A stretch of 64,000 nucleotides of DNA. Source: Lamellibrachia columna. Taxonomy: Eukaryota > Annelida > Polychaeta > Sabellida > Siboglinidae. The stretch is taken from contig OY759265.1 of assembly GCA_963662155.1 (NCBI GenBank), positions 40,821,405 through 40,885,404 of the forward strand. Direction: 5' to 3'. Position 1 is the stretch's first letter, and each line of letters starts with the position of its first letter. The position numbers and the translations under genes were made by a program. The notes below the pieces were generated by a model. It did no database searches. It saw only the letters and a program-made list of their open reading frames with translations, and was not told the DNA's origin. Below, piece by piece: positions 1 through 12,559 of the stretch.

Positions 1-919
1 AGCTAGCAGCGCTGGCAAGACTGCTGAAGGGTGGCTCCGATCAACCAATGGCAGGGCAGCAAAGGTCAACACCACTTGAGTGGCCGCAGCCACGCAGGGA
101 CAAGAAAAACAACTGCCCACGTAGGCACCCACCCACCGTCAGTGGTCAGGGATGACTCATTGGGCAACACCTATCATGATGATTATAGCGCAGATCACCA
201 GATATATCACCAATACTACCTACTTATTGACAGCGGTTGCCTGGTCAGGCCAAGTAATGACCCATTTCTGCTCCACAATAGCAGCGAGGAAGCACCATAT
301 CAGGGCAGTCAGAGATGCCGTGGCTTTCACAGGGGCATACAGCGATTTTCACTGGTTAACAGACCAACTGCTTTTTTGAATTTATCAGTATTTATAACAT
401 CTCAGTTGGTTCCAAATAACATCCGTACAAAACGTATTACTGTCATCATCTTTCACCTGTTAACATTTTAGAAAAGACATGATTTGGCAGTGAATTAAGA
501 TATGTACGAGAACCAACAATTCAGAGAATTTGGGCATTTTGATCATACAAAATCGCTGCGTATCAGTTAATCAATGAAAATCGTCAGACATTCCTTGGTG
601 TCTGTGGTTGCTTATGCATCAATAAGTTTCTTTATTTTTCCCCTCATAATATGCTAATAAATATTGACATCAATGGTACAAATAATCACCATGTGTTCGG
701 CATAATTTTGCACTGAATGAGCAATATTTCATTACAAATGCAGATACTAGGGCCTCTGTGGCGGGAAGGAGTCGATGGTCACCGAGTTCCATGAAAATGA
801 GTAATCCGGCAGTGAGAATGGTCATATTTCAAGCATGAAACATGTTGACATCTTTGTTATCACTAGCAACCAGGAAAATGAAACCCAATCTCAGTTTTTA
901 TAAAAACAAATACAACACT
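1..919. other. Unassigned sequence at window edge
   Basis: The first 470 bases are richer in GC than what follows and carry two overlapping plus-strand open frames (146 codons from 31, 75 codons from 152). Neither resembles a family I know and neither has clear splice signals. They could be the edge of a degraded mobile element. The rest is AT-rich with no recognisable feature. Confidence 0.3.
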
Positions 920-1275
920 TACGATCAGTGTTTGAAATTAAGGCCGTTTTATTGGCAGCCACCGATTCAAAATGCTTTTCACCGATTCAGAGAGTCAAAA
1001 TGCGCAAGTTATCGGCCCCACCCCACCGATTCATCCCGGCGGCCAAAGCTGCATCAGACTGTATTGGTGATTCACATTACAGAATTTACTAATCTATGCT
1101 AATTCGATATAAAATACAATTGTGACAAACTAATTCTTCCTTGTCAGCAACAGATCACAGGCAAAGGTGAAGTTCACACATGCAAGGGAAACCTCTTGCA
1201 TAAATTTGTAACATGGATGCCTATTGTATGATTAATATTTAATGATGTCAGTATCTAGGGAAGTACCAGAGTTTG
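920..1275 (+). repeat. Dispersed repeat, copy 1 (inverted relative to 27690-27970)
   Basis: This segment matches the reverse complement of 27690-27970 in several blocks: the AATTAAGGCC edge, a CACCGATTCATCC-type block, a TCGATATAAAATACAATTGTG block, and a GTAACATGGATGC block followed by an AATATTTAATGATGTCAGTATC-like stretch. Blocks keep the same order with small indels, so this is one repeat family present twice in opposite orientation. A short open frame crosses both copies (shared peptide SDSSRR/TDSSRR), but I take it as incidental. No terminal inverted repeats or target duplications were seen, so the class is unknown. Confidence 0.6.
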
Positions 1276-3442
1276 AACATTTTTGAAAGGTATTATGCCA
1301 ATTTACTTCATACTGGTCATACATACTAAGGAGACAGACAATCCAATTGACTATATAATATGCCAAGACATTTTGATTAATGTGATATTTGGCTGTGAAA
1401 GTGAACTTTGGAGGCTTAGATTTGGACTGAATTGAGAACAGCATACATTTTTGCCCTTGCCAGGCCCAAGGCAGTGGCAGTGCATGCGAAATGCCAGTAA
1501 CAAACATATCATTATATTTTTTATGTTATTTTTGCAAATAAAATTAACTAGAAATGTTGATTAAATTCATAACTTTTTTGGTCTGCTAGTTATAAGAAAT
1601 GAACGACAATATTTGGTATGGTTTATCTTAGATCTGTAAAAAAATTATTATTTAATTATTTCTTATTCTTTAGTTTTACGCACTTAAGCTTTGCTTTGTT
1701 ATGTATACATATAATTTATACATTTTGTGGGGCCAGTTCAAACTCACCTGGGCCTGTTCAATAGAACTAGGCAAGTTAAAAAAATATGGGCCAGTTCATT
1801 TTTTTTTGCTAATTTGAGACACTGCTTAGAATGCTGAAATGTGACATGAAAGGATCTTCATTACCTCTCTGCAGTGACACTGACACACTTTTATGTAAAA
1901 TTTTTCGTTGGCGTGTTTATCAAAATTACATTAACTGGCACTGTCATATTTAAAAACGAATCTAAAAGTTTCTTTGTGTGCATATTATATAGTATTTCAA
2001 TATCAATTTAACAAATAAAATGGTTAGTTTATCTTTTCTACTGAAACTACTCAATTCAAAACAAGCACAGAGAATAACCACCCCAGCCACTTTAATGACC
2101 CATCTCTTGTGTCCAGTAGCAGGCAAAGCAGCAAGTCAAGAGAGCTGGCTGGGCACAGGTGCACAGGTGTATGCATGTATGTGTATGTGCCTGTGTATGT
2201 GTGAACAAGCACGCATGCAACCAGTCCTTATGGTCAGCACCTGTCGGTCTTTGCTGGTGGCCATAAGGTACACCATGCACTGGACACTATGTATTGCAGT
2301 CACAGCATAAGCGATACAAAAACTAAACCCCTTTTTGCAAACAACCCAATTAAAAGTACCATATGAAATTGTTAATTGGTTTTAATGTTCCCCTTTGGTA
2401 CATCAACAGCAATAGCGTCACACCAAATTAACAAAGTATACAAGTGAATACAACTAATGTCAAAATAAATGTACAGCTATAAATAGAGACTTGATATGCA
2501 TAACAGTTACAGTGTAATGTTAGTAATTTGGTTATGACATAATACAACCATGAGTTACATAATAATAAATTAGGGTTCAACCTAGGACGCGCCATTGACA
2601 CAATATTTTAAAGATTGCCACAACTGAATCGCATATGAATGCATCCAAAGGGCGCATGATTGGGTCATTAGGTGCACAAAAATACAGTCGATGTACATTA
2701 AAAAAGCAATTAGGGATAGAATTTAGCCCAAAATTTGTGGGGGCCAGTCTGACCCTTACTTTCTAGAATCTAGGGGTTCACCACCAAAACTGGGGGCCCA
2801 TAGTCGTTTGAATGAAAAAAGCCATAATAAACATTTTATTGAATTTTATTTTATAGAATAATTATCAACCACAAAACATCCAAGAGTACAACTGAGAAAA
2901 CAATACCCTTGAGTGACAATAAGTCATTGTCAGAACTTCAGAAGCAGTTATATATTTCGTTCACCAATCAGTCCATTATCATAAGTTACTAACATTAAAT
3001 AATAAAGGTGTAGGAAGAATGTCAGTCAACAATGTTTGACACTGGCAGAGGACTGAGAAGCTGTATGAACTAGGTTGAAAAAATCATGATTTAAAAAAAG
3101 TTTGGGGGCCAGCTGGACTCCCAAATTTGGAACTATTGGGGGTCCGGCATTGAATCTAGGGGCCCATGGATGCACGGACACCCACTAAATTCGAACCCTG
3201 GCAATCCTAAATAAATTGACAAGAAACATCCCTTCACTTGTTCAAAAAGTGTTGGACTATTTTGCAATTCTGTTAACCAAAGCTTGACAGCAAATGAATC
3301 GCGGGTGGACCAACTGTGTACACTTATCTCCGCCTTCGCTAACAGCCTAGGGAAAGCAGCCAATGCTTGCGAACTGAATAGTAATACCAAAAAACGTGGT
3401 CTTTATACCAGCATTAATCATATGTCAGCAAGACACAGATAG
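1276..3442. other. Non-coding, AT-rich, with GGGGCCAG motifs
   Basis: No gene is recognisable. GGGGCCAG or GGGCCAG words occur near 1729 and 1787 and again in the diverged duplicate listed separately (2738-3180). A GT-rich patch lies at 2165-2205. The 85-codon minus-strand frame at 3133-3390 shows no known domain. Confidence 0.4.
2738..3180. repeat. Diverged direct duplicate with GGGGGCCAG and GAATCTAGGGG words
   Basis: Two similar segments about 365 bases apart (from about 2738 and about 3101) share GGGGGCCAG, then, after about 30-50 bases, GAATCTAGGGG, with GGGGCCCAT nearby in both. The order is the same in the two copies, which suggests an old direct duplication or the two ends of a mobile element. 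The middle is AT-rich and codes for nothing recognisable. Confidence 0.35.
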
Positions 3443-4394
3443 TAGGGGAAGGTCTGATATATTGCACGATCCGCTATATTGGACCTATATTGGACCATGG
3501 CCATATATCACTATGTACCGAAGGTAATGTGGCTCCATCTCTCGATTGACTTTGAAATAAAATGTGCATCGAGAGTAAAAAATAGCAAAAACTACGAAAA
3601 GGCGAGCATATATTAGTTTTTCACCTTCTGATGTAATGTTTGTGTGTGTAAACAAACTGATGTGGGACAGTAGTTTGTAACGCTTCAGCTAACCAAGGCA
3701 CATGGGCAGTGAAATAAGTATTTAAACAATGAATGAATGTCTGAAGAGCAAAGTTTCACTAGCTTTGTAACATATCGGGTTCATCACCGTGTGATCCACT
3801 ACATTGGACCATGTTCCGGTATATTGGACCACTGGTATTGCGAGCTATGAAACCCCATTTGTGGGCAAACGATGGAGGATGACAAGATACTTGATGGCTA
3901 ACACTGATACCTTCGTTTAATAAAGTTCTTTACACTTTTTGTAGCCAAAAGTTTTTTCTATTAGCAATTTTATTAATGAATCCATTGATTATGCATTTGT
4001 GGGAATTTCAGATCATCATACAATGTATAAATACTTCCAGGCACAGAGACTTGTGACATTTTGATCGTTATTCCCTACATCTCCATATCCTAAACCAACC
4101 AGCAAAGAAAACAATATACCCAACGAAGAGATCCATTAAATTGACCACCCGGTCCAATATAAAGTAAAAGGTGGTCCAGTATAGACGAATGGTCGTCTAT
4201 ATTGGACCAGTATGCCATAATCCAAATTTCTAATTTTCTCCCCAATGCCTGGTCAAATAGTTGCCATATTGTACCTATTGGTGCCTATCACTGACGAGTT
4301 TGAAATGAAATAGTGGAAAGCGCAACATTGATAGTGTTCTTTTAATATATCGGGCCATGTTCATAAGTGGTCCAATATACATGACCTTCCCCTA
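3443..4394. mobile_element. TA-flanked terminal-inverted-repeat element (MITE-like)
   Basis: The left end reads TA-GGGGAAGGTC (3443-3454) and the right end GACCTTCCCC-TA (4383-4394), a perfect 10-bp inverted repeat inside a TA dinucleotide on each side. Just inside both ends the similarity continues imperfectly (TATATTG against CAATATAC). The interior has no transposase frame but carries repeated (A)TATTGGACC words: direct near 3477, 3488, 3803 and 3822 on the left, in both orientations near 4152, 4170 and 4199, and inverted near 4370. Subterminal repeats of this kind are often transposase-binding sites. TA duplication fits Tc1/mariner-type cut-and-paste, but the superfamily is inferred. A partial relative lies at 47548-47895. 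Confidence 0.7.
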
Positions 4395-6193
4395 TACACA
4401 TTATATATGTACGTACATACAAGAATACAAAGGCAGCAATAACAGTAGTAGTAGTAGAAAGTAGATCATCATTTAATGCGCGAATATAAGCCAAAGGGGC
4501 CCACAAGGTGGGCAGCCAAAGCCTATTTAAAAATGACAACACCACATGCATTCTGGGTACAAGCAATGATGATCTTTATACCAGCATAAACTATCGATAT
4601 ATGTTGCTGCATGATATTAAATGTCAACATTTGTGAGTAAATAAAATAACAATTAACGATAATAGAGATGTTTAGAAGCATTGCCGCTACTTCGTATTAT
4701 GAGGAACATGGTTCGATTTGCATTTGGCTGATTTTCAGTTTCCCATTATGACCACGTATGGATCATATTTGCTGTATTTTGGAAACGGCATACTAGCATA
4801 GCACTATCTTTTCTTGAAATAATTAATATTATGCAATTTAATCTGTTATTAACCCATGCTGACCTAGAAGCCAACACAACTCGTGTGACTTGCAGTATGC
4901 TGTACTGCATCGAATGGCATTGAGGCCAGGTCACTCACGGGGCGGAGGACACTTCTTCAACAAACTGGCACAGGAGCCTCACATACTACAAACTAATGTG
5001 ATAAAAATATCGAATGACAATAACATGATGCTTAATAAATGTCGATGGCGGATTGCGAGCAGTTAAAGTAAAAATGGCAGAGGAAATTTTTTTGTCTTGT
5101 TCCTATCATCATAATATTGTCTAAAACTTCCTATAAAACGTTTTATTTGTTGTAGTTCTGAAGGATAATGATATGGTATCACATCTTTGTATTGGAATCA
5201 GAAACAATTTGAACTAATTCTAAACCATATGTACTTTAATGCCAGTACTCTTCATGCAATTTGTGGGTCACCATCCCGGCCTTGCCGCACTACAGTGAAT
5301 GTCAATTTCAGTGGTGACAAACTAGAGCCGGGCACTGACATTCGTCATACAAAATCTTATATACATTATTCGGAAAACCAACATTTTCATAAAAATTGTT
5401 TTTGTAATGACTTCCAAAACAAATACATTACTGAACTGAATCATACAACTAAATAATTATATGTGATAAACCCCATTGTTCCTGAAAATCAAGTTATGAT
5501 GGAGCACGTGGTACCACAATTACCTTACATAACTGAAGGTGTACAAACTTACCACTAAATACTGCTTTGTACATGGGTAAAATGGCGTACACTTGCGTGC
5601 TGCCCGATTGGTGCAATGTTGTCCAAAATGGCCCACTTATATAACCTAGATGGGTCACTGGCCCATCTGGCCAAGATCCTAGATTGAACCCTGCTATGTT
5701 ATAACAACCCAATAAATGCCAGCCAATCGAGAGATCACCCTTTGCTTACATGCTGATTAAATGGAAACAAGCTACTGAGAGGGTCCAGAAATTTTTCATA
5801 AAGCACGCTAACTGAAAGAGACATCGATTGTGTCATCGTTCACTGTTGCTTGACCCACTCTCCGTGATCAGATGCGAATGGACAACCACTGGCCAACTGT
5901 CAGAGCCTGGTGCCCACATCAATGTGGACCACCAAAATACAGATATAGAGAATACATGTGGGAGGCTGGATTGATGTCACTTCTCTTCTGCATCAGCAGT
6001 TTCTGCCTGGATACAATTTGTTTACCGAGGTGAACGACCATACAATGTACCCAAACTAGTGTGAGTCATCTACAGAGACAGGAAGGGTCAACAACCTTGT
6101 TTCGATGTCAGAAAGGGAGATGAGGCGAACAGATTGCTCAAGTGGAATTTACCTGGAATAATTATCGGGTATCCTTTTCTTTCTTGTCTTCGG
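4395..6193. other. Non-coding stretch
   Basis: No recognisable gene or repeat. Short frames at 4746-4934, 5187-5456 and 5494-5712 have no known motifs. From about 5750 to 6190 the base composition is slightly more balanced, but no exon can be supported. Confidence 0.3.
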
Positions 6194-6728
6194 ATGTTAA
6201 AGGTACACTGCGCCAATTTACATCTTAACTGTGTTCCTTTTCCTCGGGAATGGCACAATCGAAGTATTGTGCCTTGTAAAGTATGCCTGCTTACCTACAC
6301 CATGTTAAAGGTACACTGCACCAATTTACCTCTTAACTGTGTTCCTTTTCCTCGGGAATGGCACAATCGAAGTATTGTGCCTTGTAAAGTATGCCTGCTT
6401 ACCTACACCATGTTAAAGGTACACTGCACCAATTTACCTCTTAACTGTGTTCCTTTTCCTCGGGAATGGCACAATCGAAGTATTGTGCCTTGTAAAGTAT
6501 GCCTGCTTACCTACACCATGTTAAAGGTACACTGCACCAATTTACCTCTTAACTGTGTTCCTTTTCCTCGGGAATGGCACAATCGAAGTATTGTGCCTTG
6601 TAAAGTATGCCTGCTTACCTACACCATGTTAAAGGTACACTGCACCAATTTACAACTGTGTTCCTTTTCCTCGGGAATGGTACACCGATAGCAATGTGCC
6701 TTGTAAAATATGTCTGCTTACCTACACC
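6194..6728 (+). repeat. 108-bp tandem repeat with a hairpin in each unit
   Basis: Units start at 6194, 6302, 6410, 6518 and 6626 (the last diverged and shortened). Units 2-4 are almost identical, so amplification was recent. Each of the first four units holds a perfect 8-bp inverted repeat, GGCACAAT and ATTGTGCC with a six-base loop CGAAGT (6252-6273, then every 108 bases); the fifth is degraded. Because 108 is a multiple of three, one 185-codon frame (6134-6691) stays open across the array and would give a 36-residue repeat with four cysteines (NCVPFP, VPCKVC). No signal peptide or splice site supports translation; I regard the open frame as a likely by-product of the period. Confidence 0.85.
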
Positions 6729-6919
6729 ATATATAAATCTGCTTATCTGCACACAATTTTAGTGACCGTAAACAAAAAGTCATCTTGCCAGTTGGTTGAA
6801 TTGACACAGGAGCTGAAACATGGAATGGCTTTGGTGCAGGTTTGTTTTATACAAATAACCAATGTGCTTTCTGGTGTAATTTAGAATGTATTTTAACCAG
6901 CTTGTTCGTGTTGCATAGT

Positions 6920-7045
6920 TTTTTCTCTTAACTGCATTATATACATTTAATGTATGCATTTTTCTGTAAAGCGCCCAAGAGCATTTTATTTTAAGTGGAT
7001 TCAGGCGCTAGATAAATTCATATTATCATTATTATTATAATAACG
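6920..7045 (+). repeat. SINE-like 3' end
   Basis: The words CTGTAAAGCGCCCAAGAGC, then GGCGCTAGATAAATTC, then an ATTATTATTATAATAA tail, resemble the common 3' end of animal short interspersed repeats of the form GTAAAGCGC...GGCGCTATATAAAT followed by a TTA run. The upstream boundary is unclear; the hairpin array may form part of the same element. The resemblance is from memory of the consensus form. Confidence 0.4.
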
Positions 7046-8795
7046 TATTTGTTTATATCACAGTTGGCATCTATTATATGTTGATGCCGACTGCATGCTG
7101 TCCACCCAGGATAGGTATTACTCAGTACGGGAGGATACAGCCACAGAGATCACTCAGGTCTCATTTAACTACATTGCTTCAATAGGTTCCAGGTGGTGAC
7201 CATCAATATGTAATGGGCAACCAGGGAGATTTGTTAGGCCAATGACACATTCATTTGACATGATGCCATGGTTTGATTATCAACCCATACGTGATTTTCC
7301 GAATGCTCTGGTTGCACTGCAATGATCCAGATGAATTATGTGTATATATCTGGCACCCTGGTGTAAAATCACAAGGTCAAGGCTGCATCTACAATAACGG
7401 CCTGGATGGAAATAATAAAAAACATATCATTCTCATTTCAATAACAGATTTTGGCAACCCTAAAAACGCTGAAGTGCACAAAGTCTCAGACCGTTGCAGC
7501 AAATTAAGCACATTCCGGTTGGCACATGGTCGGTCGTTGTACCACAACACCTTCCTCCGAGTCTAGCATTGTTATCAGTCACTTAAAGGAAGGTGTTTTT
7601 ACTTGCCGCCTCGCCCTGCTTGTTGACGCTGCATTTGACACTGTGAGGGAGATAAACGCTAGTGCGAAAAGGTGACGACAGCTACGGGCATGTGTAAATT
7701 ACATGCAGTGTGTTATCCATCTAGAGGACAATGTATAATCATCATCACCCCGGCATGTTATTCCCACTGCCTTCCCACCAAATAAATCGGAAATGCCTTA
7801 AAATAGTGCAGCAGATGATATCATGATGTTTTTGTCTAGCCAACAGCTCCAGCTTGTGCTTAGAGTCAAGCTATCCTAATCATGAGATGAAACCAAATTT
7901 GGAATCTGTCTATAGTAAATTAATCTTCTTGTCCAGATATCAACAATAGATGAGATGCTGATAATTTGGCTATAATTCAGGCCGGATTACCATTTTACTC
8001 TCCTGCATCAACTAGCTCTATCCAGGAAATAAATTTGGTAGAATAGAAAACTTATTCACTGCTGCGTGTTTTGTCATTGTAATTACCTTATTTAGAAAAC
8101 ATAAGCATCATTTTATCTACTTGTTATGTTGTATTTTATCTACTTGTTATGTTGTATTATGTTGATATTTCTTCAGTGAGCCACAGACACAGCTTTATTG
8201 GATCTAGTCAAGAGATTAACTCCTGCCCTATCAGCATAATTTTTTTTTCCCAATATGCCCTCACACTTCACAGAGATTTGGATATGATCTTACTCAGGTG
8301 GAAAATTCAGGTTCGTGTGAGTACGTCTGACAAGATGCATGTTTTTCATTGTATGCCTAGAATGACTATAGGATGGAAGGAAGTTTATATATGACAGTGA
8401 TGTCATAGTTGGTTCCTATAGTATATGGCAGTAAAAAGTTATGGTACGTTCTATCCCAGCATGTAGTGAAATGCTAGTTTCCGAAATGTACATCCGACAA
8501 GCCTGGACATACATCCCAATTTAGTGATTTGATAGCTGCTATAATCTTCGCGTTGGTCTGTTTATTATGCAATCATCATTAATTAATGACACACCTATCC
8601 AAATTTAGTGCGACTGTTGTTATGTAACATTAATCGGAATATATTGGCCTGTATACTATATAATTGTAATTACTTTATAGTTGCATGCCAACCATAATAT
8701 ACAGCCATGTTTTCCACATGTATTATAATATATGAGTGGCAGTAATCTCCCCTTATTCAATTACAATGTTGACATACCTACTTAGGTCAGGGGTC
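7046..8795. other. Non-coding stretch
   Basis: No recognised gene. A 97-codon plus-strand frame at 7273-7566 has no known domain or convincing splice edges. A short perfect tandem duplication (TTTATCTACTTGTTATGTTG twice) lies at 8110-8156. Confidence 0.3.
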
Positions 8796-8995
8796 ACACA
8801 CGCACACGCACACGCACATACCCAGACACACACACGCAGACACATGCACACACAGACACACACAGACACACACAGACACACACACAAACACACATAAACG
8901 CACACACAAACGCACACACAGACACACACACACAAACACACATAAATGCACACACAGACACACACGGACAGAGACACACACATGCACGCACACAT
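8796..8995. repeat. Compound (CA)n / GACACA microsatellite
   Basis: About 200 bases of CA-rich simple sequence with interspersed CGCA, GACA and AAACA units. The Cys/Val frames on the minus strand are translation of GT repeats and are not genes. Confidence 0.95.
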
Positions 8996-11254
8996 TTCTA
9001 CTTCACTCTGAGGCAGACTGTTCAGTGGCGTTCAGTGGCATATTTAGGTGGGGGTCATTGGTCCTCCCTTTGGCTTAGTTCTGATTTTTTATGTAATGTT
9101 GTGACACTACGTGGTACTGGCAGCATGGTAAACTAACAGGTGACTAAATCCCCCCCCCCTCCGCCTCTCCCTTTGTCCTCCCCATTGTTCATTAAAAACA
9201 AACACACACACCCATGGAGCAGTAACATGACAAAAATGGATGACCCTAAAGACCCCCCATGGAACCCACAGCAAGGCCAACAAATGTGCAGAGATTAAAT
9301 GCATATCCCCATCATAAATCCTTTCCATCTGCAGTAGCATAAAACTGTACGATTTATCGATTGATCATCGCAGCGACCGAAAGTGAAGTAAACAAGTGAC
9401 AGGTGGTAAGTTGAATGGACATCCCAGTGACGTACATCCATGAGAATCCACTGCGGCTAATCACATTCCTCCCGCACTCGGTTCGTTTCTCTCAAGCTAC
9501 GTGTATTTCACAGTAAACAATACACCTTTTGACAGTTTTTTCGCCAGAGCTATCTCGTCTTTTTTCTTCACGCAACATTTCTTACACAGTCACCGGCAAA
9601 TGATATTCGAATTGCACACTCTATTGCAAAAGGTAAAAAAGTATGTTGCTATACAATAGTGCAGTACCCAGTCCATGAGTGCTCAAATTTCAAAACGCTT
9701 TGCATTCCCCCTTGGTACACCTGTTCATTCCAACTCAACTTCTCTGGGGAGCATTATTAGTGTAATGACTTCCTGCCCTATTACATGCATAATTTTAAAT
9801 CAGCTAACTTTTTAAAGAATGTAATATTCGCTGGTGTTTTAGAGGCCTCTCTGCCCTGCTCTAGAACGTCAGACTTAGATTTTTACCACACACGCGCATG
9901 CTAAGCTATGCCGCAGCGTTATCACATCAATGCAAGGCACCATTCAAAGGCTCCAAGAAGACAACGTGTTGTTAGATTTGTTGTACTTAATGAGGTGTGA
10001 CAGCCACGATATACCTTCATTATGATCTCATCTCAAAACAGAATGCAATCCACCCCCATATCAGAGAGCTGGACTGAGAGAACAGATTACACCCCGCAGT
10101 TCAACTACTCGTATACACAGAGAAACCTCTTGTAACCGATTCGCTGTGATAATACACTGCAGTCAAAATATTAATTGATATGTTTAGTTTTTGCGATGCT
10201 ATCCAGCAGGCCTAATGTGCTGTAATTTACAGCGCCACTGGATCTCTACTGCTATGACACATACAGATTTGTTTGCTTTATCTGATACGTTAACAAAACG
10301 CTGCTTATACCGGCAAGATTTTATCACAATCTGGCAAAAAAGTTTGCTTTGATGTGGCCACAGTGGCACCTACCTAGTTAAGGATAAACATCAGATGGGC
10401 TGCCGAAAACATTTACCAAAATTTGTTAACAACATGGAATATGTTTGTTTTTCTTACGTTGTGAGCCACTATGTTCATTCATAAGTTACTCTTATGAATG
10501 AACATAGTAGGCGGTCCAGTACTTATAGGTCAGCATTTTCACAGGCAAAGTGTACAATACGTCTGTAAAGCTACAAAAGCTTGCTTTACATTATGACCAT
10601 ATATAAGGCTCACTATCAACACATTCCCAGGATGCTAAATAGACTTAAAACAACTATCAATCCTCAGGATGCTAAATAGCTGTAAGACAACCAAAACATA
10701 TCAGTTTCAATGATGTTAGTGTACTGGGAAAGTCGATGAAAATAACACATTTGCTGATACCCAGCAATTATGTTTGATATTAAAGCAAAACAAAATGGGG
10801 GTATGCTGCTAAACAAGATAATAAAAACTACACGGAACCAATGCAAAGTGTTATCTTGCCAGAAAGAAGACTAGTTTAGCAAACAAAGGCCAAAATATGT
10901 TACATAAGTTGAGTTTGGATGCAAATAGCATAGCCATATCCTATTGGCAAGAATAGGAATAGGCGTATATGAATATATTTTTATTTGGTGAGCAAATATT
11001 GCCAGAATACCACACTCGTTACGTAGGGTTAGATAACAGAGTGACCCAAGAAATTAAGATATTGTGTGTTCAATAAGGTATTCCTAGTAAACCACTGGTG
11101 TGATATTCTTAATTGTAGTTACAAATGGTTGCTTTAGTAACTCTTATAGGTGCATAGGCCAAAAACCATGACTTGTTTCGCTTTAATGTCAGAATTAGGT
11201 TCAGCAGAACACAATTACAACCTATTTTATGGACTAAACTGTTCAACAGAATAG
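8996..11254. other. Non-coding stretch
   Basis: No exon or known repeat was recognised apart from the perfect palindrome listed at 10468-10508. A C-run followed by CT-rich sequence lies at 9150-9175. The six bases 11249-11254 (GAATAG) are the left target duplication of the next element. Confidence 0.35.
10468..10508. repeat. Perfect 18-bp inverted repeat with 5-base loop
   Basis: The arms ACTATGTTCATTCATAAG (10468-10485) and CTTATGAATGAACATAGT (10491-10508) are exact reverse complements around TTACT. The stem is shorter than a usual animal pre-miRNA stem and no longer pairing was seen outside it. It may be a cruciform-forming site or a relic of an inverted-repeat element. Confidence 0.9.
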
Positions 11255-12553
11255 CAGGGGTGAGATTTAGCAAGTCATGGAAGGTAGCCAGTCGGGCTAC
11301 CAACCTTGCAAAGTGAAGTAGCCCGACAGCTTCTTAGGTAGCCCCACTCGCTAATCAATATTTTGATGATAGAAAGTAAATACTTTGTTTATTTTCAAGG
11401 CAGGATCAATACAATGTGATACATAATACTGAATAAAATACAGTATAAGTTGTACACATGTGACAGGTTGTTTTGCTTTCATAACATGGTACACCAAAAG
11501 TCTACAAGCGTCACAGGACATCAGGTCCTGTGAACCGAACAGTTTTGCTGATTGATTTTTTACAGGACCTGATTTTACCCTAGCCTAGAGAAACTTTAAC
11601 CAGATTAATTCACCAAAAGCGCTGCGCGCACCATTTAGATATAACTAACTATAATGGAGATAGTGTATGTTTTTATGTATATTGTATGTATGTTTATATG
11701 TGGTTATGTTCACGTTTTCCTCCTAGACGCTTATACCTCGGGCGCCAAACTTTCAGGGATCAATCTACGACCACACGAATGAAACAAAACGCCTTTATTT
11801 TTTCGAAATACCCCATATATCAAGGGTTCTTAGTGGTTTTTATAGTAAATCAAATGTTCGCTGCGTAAAACGTTAACTTCCAACGATCGCAGAAACCACG
11901 CGCGTGAAACTTCTGTACGTAAACCGTGTGTATTGCGACCACTTATTGGCCCGGGGTCGCAATACACAATAAAAAGACAGTAGAAAGCAGATATTAAACT
12001 ATTCTACAACCAACACAAGTATCCATGGGTCTAAATTCACGCAACCTTCAACATTTTGAACATGCAACGAGTGTTACATCACGTGTGTGACGCGGTTGTT
12101 TCTGGTAATACGTTTGAGCATATTGATGGCATATTGGCCTGAGGCATTTGGTAAACATTGCTATTATGACTGTCACGTATGAACTACTACATTATCCCGT
12201 CCTGGGGACGGGCATTTTTGCTAGTATATATAAAAGTGGCGCCACGCGGCACCAAGACTATTAACATGACCGGTTATTATTTCGGTGTAGAATGACCATT
12301 TAGTTACATGTTGAATGTCGATGTGGTTGATTAAAAATACAATGAATGCTCCCTATTGATATCGCCTCGGCTATGGTTTGGCAACATTTCTTGCAATGTC
12401 AAACGTGTCACAAAAACACTATTTATGGTTAACATAAATGTGATGTAGCCAAGACAACACTTCTGAGATGTTTATTAACATTCCATATATTTTTGATGGG
12501 TCTAAAATAATGAAGCTCTGTAAATATTTTGAGTTGCCATAATCTCACCCCTG
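11255..12553. mobile_element. hAT-like DNA element, copy A, with 6-bp target duplication
   Basis: The element starts CAGGGGTGAGATT (11255) and ends AATCTCACCCCTG (12553), a perfect 13-bp terminal inverted repeat, flanked directly by GAATAG on both sides (11249-11254 and 12554-12559). Its ends match those of copy B at 56498-57952. CAGGGGTG ends are typical of the hAT superfamily, whose duplications are usually 8 bp; six is unusual. There is no transposase frame, so it is non-autonomous. The centre (about 11636-12235) is also found alone at 37351-37980. A perfect 14-bp inverted repeat (TGTGTATTGCGACC and its complement) occupies 11927-11968 in this copy only. Confidence 0.8.
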
Positions 12554-12559
12554 GAATAG

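Noticed and set aside
31..471. 146-codon frame at the window start as a gene
   Set aside because: No known domain, competing overlapping frame, and no splice or promoter evidence.
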